DNA of 64,000 nucleotides, taken from Polyangiaceae bacterium UTPRO1. Lineage in GTDB: Bacteria; Desulfobacterota; Binatia; UTPRO1. The stretch spans positions 1 through 64,000 of the forward strand of contig MWST01000011.1 of NCBI GenBank assembly GCA_002050235.1, written 5' to 3'. The notes under the pieces are model-generated. The model saw only the letters and a list, made by a program, of their open reading frames with translations. It had not been told where the DNA came from and searched no databases. Below, one piece after another: positions 1 through 7,731 of the stretch. Position 1 is the first letter of the stretch, and each line of letters begins with the position of its first letter. The position numbers and the translations under genes were made by a program.

Positions 1-65
1 CGATGCCCATCGGCTGGACGGGACCCGGCGCGACAACCGGACTCCTTCACAGGCTCCGAGGTCCG
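1..65. repeat. Direct repeat copy R1 (partner 9018..9082)
   Basis: About 59 of 65 bases match 9018..9082 without gaps. It may continue left of the window edge. The two copies enclose the SBBP gene and the DUF1566 triplication, so they could mark the edges of a duplicated or mobile segment. No terminal inverted repeats or recombinase were recognised. Confidence 0.75.
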
Positions 66-93
66 TGGTCGGTGTTTCGGCACTGCAGCATAG

Positions 94-231
94 CGGACCT
101 GGGGCGTGGCCTATCGCCTCTCCCACGAGGCGTGCGTCTTCCTCGATTGTACCGACGGCGTCGACCGCGGCCTCTACGGCCGGATCGCGATCGAGGTCGT
201 GACCGACGAGCGCGTCGCGACCTGCCGCTAG
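94..231 (+). pseudogene. C-terminal fragment of an unidentified protein
   Basis: An open frame with strong G/C-ending codon use encodes RTWGVAYRLSHEACVFLDCT and continues through GLYGRIAIEVV to a TAG at 229. The frame is closed upstream by a TAG at 91, just after repeat R1, so only about 45 residues remain. The composition looks like the tail of a folded secreted or extracytoplasmic protein with several cysteines. The likeliest reading is a gene cut by the rearrangement that placed R1 beside it. A short genuine gene starting at the GTG at 106 is possible. The family is not recognised. Its stop codon overlaps the stop of the convergent SBBP gene. Confidence 0.4.
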
Positions 232-3200
232 TCCAGGGTGACGTTGGCGATGGCGAGAATCTCGCGCAACCGCGGCAGCTCGTTCTCGAGCATCTGGTCG
301 ACGCGGCACGCGTGGCGGCGCGCGACGCAATCGGCGAGCGCGGCGAGCGAGCCGAGCGGCGGGGCTTCGAGCGCGGCGCATTCGCCGGCGGCGGCGTCGA
401 AGCCGAGGCCGGCGACGGCATTCGCGTCCGTGACCGTGAGCGGCGCCTTGCCGCAGCCTTTGCCGACCGCGGCCGCGAGCTTCGACGCGGCGCCGCTGCC
501 CGTCGCGGTGAGCTTGGCGACGAGCTTCGCGCAGGCCGCGCTCGCCTTCGCACGGCACTTGGCGTCGGCGGGCTTCACCTGGACGCAGGTCATGACCGCG
601 GCGGCGCACTTCTGGAAGGTCTTCATGCGCGCGCTCGCCAGCTTGGCGGCGGCCTTGGTGATCGCCTTCTGGCATTTGACGGCGGCTTTGGCGGCGGCGC
701 CGAGGTGCGCCCCGGCGCCGTCGGCGGGCGCGCCGAGGCACGGGAGCTCGCTCGCGGGATTGCGCCCCGCGAGCATCAGCAGCTCGGCGGCGCGCGGCAC
801 CTGGCTGCCGACGAGGTTCTCGGCCCGGCACGCGTGCTCGGCGAGCACGCAGCTCGCGACGTCGGCGACGGTCGTGAGCGCGGCGACGCCGCGGTCGGCG
901 CAGGCGCCCGTCTCGGATCCGTAGCCGAGCCCGGCCGCGTTCTTCAGGTCGTCGATCGTGAGCGGGGCCGTGGAGCACGCCTTCTGGATGCCGGCGGCGA
1001 GCTTCGTGTTCTCGCCGGGGAACTTGCCGAGCTCCTTCCCGCACGTCGCGGTCGCCTTCGCGGTGCACGCCGCGTCGCCCGGCTTCTGCTGTGCGCACGC
1101 GAAGGCGGCGAGGAGACACTTCTGGAGGTGCTTCTGCCGCGACCCGGCAGCTTTGGCGCCGGCCTTCGCGAGCGCCTTCGTGCACTTCGCGATCGCCTTT
1201 CCGGCCGCTGCCGACCCGAGCCCCTGCTCGGTGCCGTCGGCGCGCGGCGCGCAGTCGGAGTCCTTGCGGTCGACGGCGCCGTCGAAGTCGTTGTCGATGC
1301 AGTCGTCGCAGACCTCGGGCGCGGGCGTGAGGGTCGGCATCGGTGTCGGCGTGGCGGGCGGCTCGCCGTTGCGCGCCTCGGTGAGCTCGCCGAAGACGGC
1401 GAGGCCGCCGACGGGCACGCGGTCGACGCCGACCGGTCCGGTGAACTGATGGACGATCGACGCGTTCGCGACGTCGAAGGCGTACACCGCTCCCGGCGTG
1501 ACGTTGCCGATGCCCTCGCTCGCGCTCCAGAGCGTCTGGCCGTCGGGGTCGCGGCTCACGACGAAGAGGCTCGCCGCGGGCACCGCGGTGTAGGTCTTGG
1601 TCACGGTGCCGCTGGCGTTCACGCGCACCACGTCGCCGTTGGCGACGAAGGCGCCGTCGGCGAGCGCCCGGACGCCGTAGTCGCGGATGCCGTCGGCGTC
1701 GATGAACAGGTCGGCGCCCTGCGTGCGCGTGACGAGGTCGTACGTCGCGACGTCCTCGGTGTTCGAGGTGTAGAGGAGCGTCCGTTGGTCGGCGGCGAGG
1801 TCGATCCACATCGACCCGGTCGCGTGGACGAAGACGTCGTGGGGTGTGCCGGGCGTGCCGTTCGAGGCGTAGACCAGCACGTCGTTGGCGCCTTGGATCG
1901 TGCCGATGAACAACGTGTCGGCGGCGTCGAACACCAGCGACTGCGGTGCGGCATTGATGCCGCTCGCGAAGGTGCCGACGAGGCCGCCCGTCGCGTCGAA
2001 CTCGAAGATCGCGTTCTGCACGCGGTCGGCGACGAAGAGGTGGCCCGTCGAGTCGAAGGCGATGCCGGCGGGATACGTGCCGCCCGCGACGCTTCCCGAC
2101 GGCAGCGGGAGGGCCCGCACGAACGTGCCGGACGGCGTGTACTCGCGCACCTCGCCGAAGTCGACGGCGGACACGAAGACGTTGCCGGTGGTGTAGGCGA
2201 GGGCGGGCGGCGCCGTGCCGGCGATCTTCGCGATGAAGGCGTCGGCGTTGAAGTCGCCGCTTCCGTGCGTCGCTTGCGCGGCGTTCTTCACCGGAAAGTC
2301 GTTCGACGTCGTCTCGCCCGTGACGTAGGCGTTGCCGTTCGCGTCGACCGCAATCGCGCGGCCGATCTCGCCGCGCGTACCGCCGAGGTAGGTCGAGTAG
2401 ACGAGCGAGTTGCCGGCCGCCGCGATCTCGGCGACGATCGCCGCGGCGTTGTTCCCGCCCCGCCGGTTCTGGAGCGGGAGTCCGTTCTTCACCGGAAAGT
2501 CGTTGCCGTCGGTGCGACCGGTCACGTAGACGTTGCGGTTCGCGTCGAGCGCGATGCCGTTCACCTCGTCGGCGCCGCCGTTGCTGCTGCCGCCGAGGAA
2601 CGCGAGGAAGTCGACGCTCGTCCCGGCGGCGGCGATCTTCACGACGTAGCCGTCGGCGCCCCCGCGGAAGCTCGCGTTCGGCGCCGGCAGCGCGCCCGTC
2701 GCGGGCGTCGTGCCGAGAAAGTTGCTCGAGACGGTCTTGCCGCCGACGTAGGCGTTGCCGTCGCCGTCGACCGCGATCGCGTTGCCGTCGTCGACGTCGC
2801 CGCTGCCGCTGAGATACGTCGAGTAGACGAGCGCGTTGCCGGCGGCGTTCACCTTGGTGACGAAGCCGTCGGAGAAGCCGCGGAGCCCGTTGTTCGGTGC
2901 GGGCAGACCGCTCGCGACCGGGAAGTCCGACGACTGCGTGCGCCCGGTGACGTAGGCCTCGCCGCTTCGCACCGCAACCCCGAGTGCTTTTTCGGCGCTG
3001 CTACCGCCGAGGTAGAGCGAGTACACGAGCGAGCTGCCGTTCGTCGCGAGCTTGCTCACGAAGGCGTCGGTCAGGCCGTGCATGACGTTGTTGGCGAGGG
3101 TCCCCGCGACGGGGAAATCGTCGGAGAAGGTCTCGCCGACCACGTAGGCGTTTCGCGAGTCGTCGACCGCGATGGCGTTCGCCCGCTCGTTGGCGGCCGA

Positions 3201-4349
3201 GCCGCCGAGGAACGTCGAGTAGACGAGCGCGTTTCCCGCGGCGTTCAGCTTGGTCACGAAGCCGTCGGTGTTCTGGAGCGCGTTGTTCGGTGCCGGGAGC
3301 GGGTTCGCCGTCGGAAAGTCGACGGAGTCGGTCTCGCCCGCGACGTAGGCGCTGCCCTGGTCGTCGACGGCGATGCCGTTCCCGCCGTCGCTGCCGCTGC
3401 CGCCGAGGTAGGTCGAGTAGACGAGCGCCCCGTTCGCATCGAGCTTCGTCACGAACGCGTCTTGCGACCCCTGGAGCGCGTCGTTCGGATCAGTAAGTCC
3501 GCCGAGCGTCGGGAACGTCGCGGAGGTCGTCGTGCCGGTGACGTAGGCGTTGCCGTTCGCGTCGACCGCGATCGCGCGGCCGGCGTTGTTGCTGGGACCG
3601 CCGAGGTAGGTCGCGTAGCCGAGCACGGGGTCGATCACGAGCGGCTGCGTCGGATCGTGCGGGCCGAGCGCGAAGCGGACGCGCTGCTCGCCGTCGGCCG
3701 CGCCGCCCAAGACGAAGGCTGCGGCGACCGGCCGCCGCACGCCGTCGATCGTCTGGTGTGCGCTCGGCTTCCGCTGCACGAGGTCGCCGTCCGGCGTGTG
3801 CAGGACGAGCGTCCCGTCGTCGGCGATCGTCACGCGCTCCGCGCCGCGGAAGCCGAGCGTGATCGTCGCGGGGTCGACGCCCGGGGCCACGATCAGGTCG
3901 TACTCGAGCGCCTCGTCGGTACCGTAGAAGACCGCGTCGACGCCGGGGTAGACGCCGGCGCAGCGGACGCGGCCGAAGAGCGGCACGTCGGTGCGCCAGC
4001 GCGACGGGTCGGCGCCGAGGAGGTAGTTGGCGCGCCCCGCGAGCGGCATCTCGCCCGTCAGCATCGGATCCGGCGCACCGCCGACGAAGCGCATGCCGAC
4101 GCGCGCGTCGGCCGTCGCCGCGCGTGCGCGGTGCAGCCGCACCACGACCTCGTCGGGCCGCACGAAGAGTGCGTACTCGGGCCCGCGCGCCACGAAGGGA
4201 ACCCGCGCGTCGACCTGGCCGCGATTCGCCTCGAAGGCGAGCGGCAGGCGGAGCGCGGTCGTCGTTCGGTGCGGCGACGTCGCGTGTGCGACGGTCGCGA
4301 GCAACGCGAGGAGCAACGAGCCGAGGAGCCGAAGCGACGGAACGACCAT
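228..4349 (-). CDS. Secreted SBBP beta-propeller protein with Cys-rich helical C-terminus
   Basis: 1373 residues. The start at 4349 is preceded by GGAGG at good spacing and opens a signal peptide (MVVPSLRLLGSLLLALLATV, ending near AHA); an upstream in-frame ATG would lose this. Residues about 25-220 match the N-terminal domain usual in SBBP proteins ('EANRGQVDARV'). Seven SBBP repeats follow, of the type LVYSTYLGG...GNAYVTGET...DFPV, then an NHL-like stretch. After a Thr/Pro linker (TPTPMPTLTPAP) comes a 'CDDCIDNDFDGAVD' metal-binding-like motif. The last roughly 250 residues are two Ala/Lys/Cys-rich helical modules (KCTKALAKAGAK, HLQKCLLAAFACAQQKPGDA). These resemble the N-terminal modules of the nearby DUF1566 proteins. 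It is probably exported and surface-associated; ligand unknown. No transmembrane anchor or LPXTG motif is visible. Confidence 0.88.
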   Translation of the reverse strand: MVVPSLRLLGSLLLALLATVAHATSPHRTTTALRLPLAFEANRGQVDARVPFVARGPEYALFVRPDEVVVRLHRARAATADARVGMRFVGGAPDPMLTGEMPLAGRANYLLGADPSRWRTDVPLFGRVRCAGVYPGVDAVFYGTDEALEYDLIVAPGVDPATITLGFRGAERVTIADDGTLVLHTPDGDLVQRKPSAHQTIDGVRRPVAAAFVLGGAADGEQRVRFALGPHDPTQPLVIDPVLGYATYLGGPSNNAGRAIAVDANGNAYVTGTTTSATFPTLGGLTDPNDALQGSQDAFVTKLDANGALVYSTYLGGSGSDGGNGIAVDDQGSAYVAGETDSVDFPTANPLPAPNNALQNTDGFVTKLNAAGNALVYSTFLGGSAANERANAIAVDDSRNAYVVGETFSDDFPVAGTLANNVMHGLTDAFVSKLATNGSSLVYSLYLGGSSAEKALGVAVRSGEAYVTGRTQSSDFPVASGLPAPNNGLRGFSDGFVTKVNAAGNALVYSTYLSGSGDVDDGNAIAVDGDGNAYVGGKTVSSNFLGTTPATGALPAPNASFRGGADGYVVKIAAAGTSVDFLAFLGGSSNGGADEVNGIALDANRNVYVTGRTDGNDFPVKNGLPLQNRRGGNNAAAIVAEIAAAGNSLVYSTYLGGTRGEIGRAIAVDANGNAYVTGETTSNDFPVKNAAQATHGSGDFNADAFIAKIAGTAPPALAYTTGNVFVSAVDFGEVREYTPSGTFVRALPLPSGSVAGGTYPAGIAFDSTGHLFVADRVQNAIFEFDATGGLVGTFASGINAAPQSLVFDAADTLFIGTIQGANDVLVYASNGTPGTPHDVFVHATGSMWIDLAADQRTLLYTSNTEDVATYDLVTRTQGADLFIDADGIRDYGVRALADGAFVANGDVVRVNASGTVTKTYTAVPAASLFVVSRDPDGQTLWSASEGIGNVTPGAVYAFDVANASIVHQFTGPVGVDRVPVGGLAVFGELTEARNGEPPATPTPMPTLTPAPEVCDDCIDNDFDGAVDRKDSDCAPRADGTEQGLGSAAAGKAIAKCTKALAKAGAKAAGSRQKHLQKCLLAAFACAQQKPGDAACTAKATATCGKELGKFPGENTKLAAGIQKACSTAPLTIDDLKNAAGLGYGSETGACADRGVAALTTVADVASCVLAEHACRAENLVGSQVPRAAELLMLAGRNPASELPCLGAPADGAGAHLGAAAKAAVKCQKAITKAAAKLASARMKTFQKCAAAVMTCVQVKPADAKCRAKASAACAKLVAKLTATGSGAASKLAAAVGKGCGKAPLTVTDANAVAGLGFDAAAGECAALEAPPLGSLAALADCVARRHACRVDQMLENELPRLREILAIANVTLD

Positions 4350-4617
4350 GCTGACCTCCGAGCGTGAGGTCGCTCTAGCAGGGTTCGGCGCGCCGCGTCC
4401 ACGCGAGTGGGCGGAGCGGAGGTGGAAACGCAGCGATCTCCGCACCCAAAACCGCCGCTCCACATCGCGCCGCACTGGATCGAGGCCGTCCATAACCGAC
4501 AACGCCGTCACTCAGCCACCGCCATGCTGAGTCCGGTCGACTGCGAGGACCGCTTCGACAACCGCCGCGCAGCGGCATAACTCAGGTGCCTGCGCGACCG
4601 GAGCAAGACCAGACCCG
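4350..4617. promoter_or_regulatory. Divergent intergenic region between the SBBP gene and DUF1566 copy 1
   Basis: About 270 bases separate the minus-strand SBBP start from the conserved leader of the plus-strand DUF1566 gene. Promoters for both directions should lie here. The SBBP Shine-Dalgarno lies just inside this stretch. I see no clear -35/-10 pair and no palindromic operator. Confidence 0.4.
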
Positions 4618-4774
4618 GTTGCTCCGGAATGGCGCAGGCGGCGCCCTTCTGGATGAACCGCAACGGCCCTGGTGTCCGCGACACGGGAAAATCCTTCGTC
4701 CGCTGCGCCCACGTGTGCTAGTCGGCGTGCGTTCCCGGCCACATCGGCCAGCATCCGAAAGGGGGATCTGTTCC
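4618..4774 (+). promoter_or_regulatory. Conserved 5' leader 1 with long hairpin
   Basis: The stem arms are 4618-4636 and 4642-4660 around the loop AGGCG. The pairing is imperfect but the same design recurs in the other two leaders. Downstream, AATCCTTC near 4690 can pair only weakly with the ribosome binding site at 4758-4770, because the site reads GGGGGATCT instead of GGAGGATCT. Sequence conservation right up to the ATG in all three copies suggests a transcribed, functional leader. No known riboswitch class was matched. Confidence 0.45.
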
Positions 4775-5707
4775 ATGGCGTTTCGTCCGCTTACGATCGC
4801 ACTCGTTCTCGCTGCCGCGCTCGGCGCCGCGGCTTCCATCGCCGGCGCTGCCGCCACGCCCGAGCAGAAGTGCCGGGCCGCCAAGAACAAGACCGCCGGC
4901 CAGTACGCCGCCTGCCGCCAGAACGCGGAGGCGAAGCTCGCAACCGGCGGCGATGTATCGAAGTACGCAGTCGCCATCGGCAAGTGCGCCAGCAACTTTG
5001 CAAAGGCCTGGCAGAAGGCGAGCGCCAAGGCTGCCGCGAAGGGAGCCACGTGCTTCGAAGCACCGCTTGCGGCCGGCGATTTCCAGACGGTTATCGATGC
5101 GGCTACGACCAGCGTCGCGACCGCACTCGCCGGCGGCGGTCTCGCGCCGCCCAGTGCCCGGCTGCTCAAGACAGGTCAGACGACGAGCTACGGCCCCGGC
5201 AGTGACGGTGATTTCCGGAAGGGCTTCGGGCGCTACTTTACCGACAACGGCGATGGCACGATCACCGACAACGTGACCGGCCTCATGTGGGAGAAGAAGA
5301 GCGACGACGGTTCCATCCACGACAAGGACAACACCTACACCTGGGGCATGGATACGAGTCCGTACACGATGGACGGGACCATGGTGACGGAGTTCCTGGC
5401 AGCGCTGAACACTGGCAGCGGCTTCGCAGGGCACACCGATTGGCGGATCCCGAACATAAACGAGCTGCAGAGCCTCGTCGACTACGAAAACTGGAACCCG
5501 ACGGTGGACCCTGCTTTCAATACGACCTGTTCGGAAGGCTGCACAGTGACGACGTGTAGTTGTACGCAGTCGAGCCTCTACTGGTCGTCCACTACGTACC
5601 AGTTCAGTCCCGACTTCGCGTGGTTCGTGTCCTTCTTCGACGGCGACGTGAGCCCGAACGGCAAGGGCTACGACAACTACGTTCGCGCCGTGCGCGGCGG
5701 CTCATGA
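4775..5707 (+). CDS. Secreted DUF1566/Lcl-domain protein, copy 1
   Basis: 310 residues. A signal peptide (MAFRPLTIALVLAAALGAAA) is followed by an Ala/Lys-rich helical module with cysteines at 33, 48, 71 and 93. A DUF1566 (Lcl_C, C-type-lectin-like) domain runs from about residue 135 to the end, with the hallmarks GDGTITDNVTGLMWEKK, HTDWRIPNINEL, YWSSTT and YVRAVRGGS. A Cys cluster (252, 256, 261, 263) lies just before the variable stretch at residues 267-300. The start was chosen for the signal peptide and the purine-rich site at 4758. DUF1566 domains are extracellular binding modules; the ligand is unknown. Against copy 2 the C-terminal stretch differs almost only at codon positions 1 and 2 (see findings). 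The remains of an Avd-like ORF follow 21 bases downstream. Confidence 0.9.
   Translation: MAFRPLTIALVLAAALGAAASIAGAAATPEQKCRAAKNKTAGQYAACRQNAEAKLATGGDVSKYAVAIGKCASNFAKAWQKASAKAAAKGATCFEAPLAAGDFQTVIDAATTSVATALAGGGLAPPSARLLKTGQTTSYGPGSDGDFRKGFGRYFTDNGDGTITDNVTGLMWEKKSDDGSIHDKDNTYTWGMDTSPYTMDGTMVTEFLAALNTGSGFAGHTDWRIPNINELQSLVDYENWNPTVDPAFNTTCSEGCTVTTCSCTQSSLYWSSTTYQFSPDFAWFVSFFDGDVSPNGKGYDNYVRAVRGGS
5573..5674 (+). other. Candidate DGR variable region 1 (VR1)
   Basis: 34 codons between CAG-TCG and AAC-TAC-GTT. Against the same stretch of copy 2 (7136..7237), 16 codons differ by 27 nucleotides, and only one of these is at a third position. Flanking codons are identical on the left. The right flank, GCCGTGCGCGGCGGCTC, is nearly pure G/C, as expected of an initiation-of-mutagenic-homing site. 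The pattern is seen directly; the mechanism is inferred. Confidence 0.55.
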
Positions 5708-5728
5708 TCGGTCATTGGAGCAACGGCC

Positions 5729-5950
5729 ATGGCGCAGGGCGAGCATCTGCCGATCTACAAGGCTGCGTACGACGTCTGCCTGTACGTCGAGCAACTCGTC
5801 CGGAAGTTGTCGCGCTTCCACGAGTAGGCCACCGGCCAGGATCTCCGTGAGAGCGCCCGCGAGGTGCCGAAGCTGATCGTGCGCGCCGACAGCCGGCGCG
5901 AGAAGCGCGCCGTGCTCTTCCAGATCCGCGAGGAGGTCGAGGCACTCTAA
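5729..5950 (+). pseudogene. Avd/S23-like four-helix-bundle ORF, interrupted (unit 1)
   Basis: The frame begins ATGGCGCAGGGCGAGCATCT and would encode a 73-residue homologue of the intact ORF at 7292. An in-frame TAG at 5825 replaces the Tyr codon of the intact copy, giving RKLSRFHE-stop. The rest (GQDLRESAREVPKLIVRADS, then EKRAVLFQIREEVEAL) is otherwise readable to the TAA at 5948. The ribosome binding site GGAG is retained. It therefore makes at most a 32-residue peptide. Confidence 0.7.
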
Positions 5951-6160
5951 GGTCCTGCCGCGTCTCTGAGGGAGCTTGGCGCCCGCACCTGTCGGCGCGC
6001 GGTGCGCTCGACGAGCGCGGACGCACGGTGGCCCTTACCGCGCGCGCTCCGACAAGCAGTAGAGCTCCCGCCGATCGCTACTCGTTGGGACTCTTACCCG
6101 TTGTAACCCGCGGCGCTGCCTCCGCGACGGAGCCCGGGGCAGCGGGGCTCGGACAGACCC
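5951..6160 (+). other. Spacer with decayed Avd tail, shared between units 1 and 2
   Basis: This spacer is clearly homologous to 7514..7731. Its first bases, read with single-base frame corrections, would extend the Avd-like protein (EALKVLLRL then KELGA), so a longer ancestral Avd was probably shortened before duplication. The rest is GC-rich with no convincing ORF and no copy of the variable region, so no template repeat is seen here. Confidence 0.4.
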
Positions 6161-6319
6161 GGTTGCACCGGAAGGGCACAGGCGGTGCCCTTTCGGTGCA
6201 ACCGCAAACGCCCTGGTGTCCGCGATACGTGAAGATCCTTCTTCCGATGCGCCTGCGCGTGATAGTCGGCGTGCGTTCCCGGCCATATCGGCCAGCATCC
6301 GAAAGGAGGATCTACCCCC
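6161..6319 (+). promoter_or_regulatory. Conserved 5' leader 2: 19-bp hairpin and anti-Shine-Dalgarno
   Basis: Arms 6161-6179 and 6185-6203 pair at 18 of 19 positions, plus one G-U, around the loop AGGCG. The segment AGATCCTTCTT (6233-6243) is complementary over 11 pairs, one of them wobble, to AAAGGAGGATCT (6302-6313), which contains the ribosome binding site of the gene at 6320. A hairpin followed by a sequestering pairing fits a translational switch or thermosensor. No T-tract follows the hairpin, so it is not a typical intrinsic terminator. Confidence 0.5.
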
Positions 6320-7270
6320 ATGCTGTTTCGTCCGCTTACGACCGTCCTCGCTCTAGCCGCTGCGCTCGGCGCCGCGGCCTCCATCGCCGGCGCTGCCGCC
6401 ACGCCCCAGCAGAAGTGCCAGGCCGCCAAGAACAAGACCGCCGGCCAGTACGCCGCCTGCCGCCAGAACGCGGAGGCGAAGCTCGCAACCGGCGGTGACA
6501 CGACGAAGTACGCGGTAGCTATCGGCAAGTGCGCAAGCAAGTTCACGAAAGCCTGGCAGAAGGCGAGCGCCAAGGCCGCCGCGAAGGGAGCCACGTGCTT
6601 CGAAGCACCGCTTGCAGCCGACGATTTCCAGACGGTGATCGACGCAGCTACGACCAACGTCGCAACCGCACTCGCCGGCGATGGCTTCACCGGATGCACT
6701 GATACTGGTGGCACTGGTGGCGGGCTGCTGAAGAGCGGCCAGACGACGAGCTACGGTCCCGGCAGCGACGGTGATCTCCGGAAGGGCGTCGCGCGCTCCT
6801 ACACCGACAACGGCGACGGCACGATCACCGACAACGTGACCGGCCTCATGTGGGAGAAGAAGAGCGACGACGGTTCCATTCACGACAAGGACAACATGTA
6901 CGCCTGGGGCACGGCGTCGCCCCCGTACACGATGAACGGGACCATGGTGACGACGTTCCTGGCAGCGCTGAACGCTGGCGGCGGCTTCGCAGGGCACACC
7001 GATTGGCGGATCCCGAATCGATTCGAACTCGAAAGTCTGTTGGATTTGGAGAACGTGAACCCGGCGGTGAACTCTGTTTTCAATACGAGCTGTACGGGCG
7101 GCTGCACGGTGACGACGTGTAGTTGTACGCAGTCGTTCAGCTACTGGTCGTCCACTACGTACCAGAACCTTCCCGACCTTGCGTGGTACGTGACCTTCAA
7201 CTTCGGCATCGTGAACGGGACCGGCAAGAGCAGCCTCAACTACGTTCGTGCCGTGCGCGGCGGCTCATAA
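6320..7270 (+). CDS. Secreted DUF1566/Lcl-domain protein, copy 2
   Basis: 316 residues. Signal peptide (MLFRPLTTVLALAAALGAAA), four-Cys helical module, a short inserted linker (GCTDTGGTGGG) absent from the other copies, then the DUF1566 domain ending YVRAVRGGS. The start is supported by GGAGGATCT ten bases upstream. The mid-domain segment NRFELESLLDLENVNPAV differs from copies 1 and 3 with ordinary third-position changes. The C-terminal segment after YWSSTTYQ differs from copy 1 almost only at codon positions 1 and 2. It is followed by the only intact Avd-like ORF, 21 bases downstream, and is probably co-transcribed with it. It is likely an exported binding protein; the ligand is unknown. Confidence 0.9.
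   Translation: MLFRPLTTVLALAAALGAAASIAGAAATPQQKCQAAKNKTAGQYAACRQNAEAKLATGGDTTKYAVAIGKCASKFTKAWQKASAKAAAKGATCFEAPLAADDFQTVIDAATTNVATALAGDGFTGCTDTGGTGGGLLKSGQTTSYGPGSDGDLRKGVARSYTDNGDGTITDNVTGLMWEKKSDDGSIHDKDNMYAWGTASPPYTMNGTMVTTFLAALNAGGGFAGHTDWRIPNRFELESLLDLENVNPAVNSVFNTSCTGGCTVTTCSCTQSFSYWSSTTYQNLPDLAWYVTFNFGIVNGTGKSSLNYVRAVRGGS
7136..7237 (+). other. Candidate DGR variable region 2 (VR2)
   Basis: 34 codons between CAG-TCG and AAC-TAC-GTT, aligned without gaps to VR1. The remaining AAC, AGC, ACC and TTC codons are what substitution of AAC-type template codons would give. Conserved framework codons (TGG, TCG, TCC, GCG, GGC, AAG) are unchanged. Confidence 0.55.
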
Positions 7271-7291
7271 TCGATCATTGGAGCAACGGTC

Positions 7292-7513
7292 ATGGCGCAC
7301 ACCGAGCACCTGCCGATCTACAAGGCCGCGTACGGCTTCTGCCTGTACGTCGAGCAACTCGTCCGGAAGTTGCCGCGCTACCACGAGTACGCCGCCGGCC
7401 AGAATCTCCGTGAGAGCGCCCGCGCGGTGCTGAAGCTGATCGTGCGCGCCAACAGCCGGCGCGAGAAGCGCGCGGTGCTCTTCCGGATCCGCGAGGAGGT
7501 CGAGGCGCTCTGA
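7292..7513 (+). CDS. Avd/S23-like four-helix-bundle protein (short)
   Basis: 73 residues starting MAHTEHLPIYKAAYGFCLYV, with LVRKLPRYHEYAAGQNLRES and a C-terminal RREKRAVLFRIREEVEAL. The pattern LPIYK...LVRKLP...LRESA...REKR is that of the 23S-rRNA-intervening-sequence protein / Avd family. Avd is the accessory protein that binds the reverse transcriptase in DGRs. Typical Avd proteins are about 110-125 residues, so the last helix or helices are missing; a TGA follows directly, and the downstream bases can be read as a decayed continuation. GGAG lies nine bases before the ATG. It follows the DUF1566 gene by 21 bases. It could instead be a standalone S23-type protein. Function in this truncated form is doubtful. 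Confidence 0.65.
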   Translation: MAHTEHLPIYKAAYGFCLYVEQLVRKLPRYHEYAAGQNLRESARAVLKLIVRANSRREKRAVLFRIREEVEAL

Positions 7514-7731
7514 GGCACTCTAAGGTCCTGCTGCGTCTCTGAAGGAGTTTGGCGCCCGCACCTGTCGGCGCGGTGCGCTCTACGTGCGGGGACGCGCGGT
7601 GGCCCTTACCGCGCGTGCTCCGACAAGCAACAGAGCCTCCGCCGATCGCTACTCGTTGGGACTCTTACCCGTCGTCACCCGAGGCGCTGCTCCCGCGACG
7701 GAGTCCGGGGCAGCGCGGCTCGGGTAGACCC
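7514..7731 (+). other. Spacer between units 2 and 3
   Basis: Homologous to 5951..6160. It begins with the decayed Avd continuation, preceded by a small local duplication (GAGGCGCTC then GAGGCACTC). No variable-region copy and no other convincing coding sequence is seen. Confidence 0.4.

Noticed and set aside
3-4367. Long open frame on the plus strand opposite the SBBP gene
   Set aside because: It is an antisense shadow caused by GC-rich codon periodicity: Arg/Gly/Ala/Val-rich sequence with no domain, while the minus strand has a signal peptide and SBBP repeats.
5951-6160. Template repeat of a DGR in the unit spacers
   Set aside because: A phrase GCTACTCGTTGGGACTCTTA is only vaguely like the variable region. 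Non-adenine positions do not match, so it cannot be a template.
6161-6319. c-di-GMP (GEMM) or cobalamin riboswitch in the DUF1566 leaders
   Set aside because: The conserved core strings of these classes are absent; only the hairpin and the anti-Shine-Dalgarno pairing can be supported.
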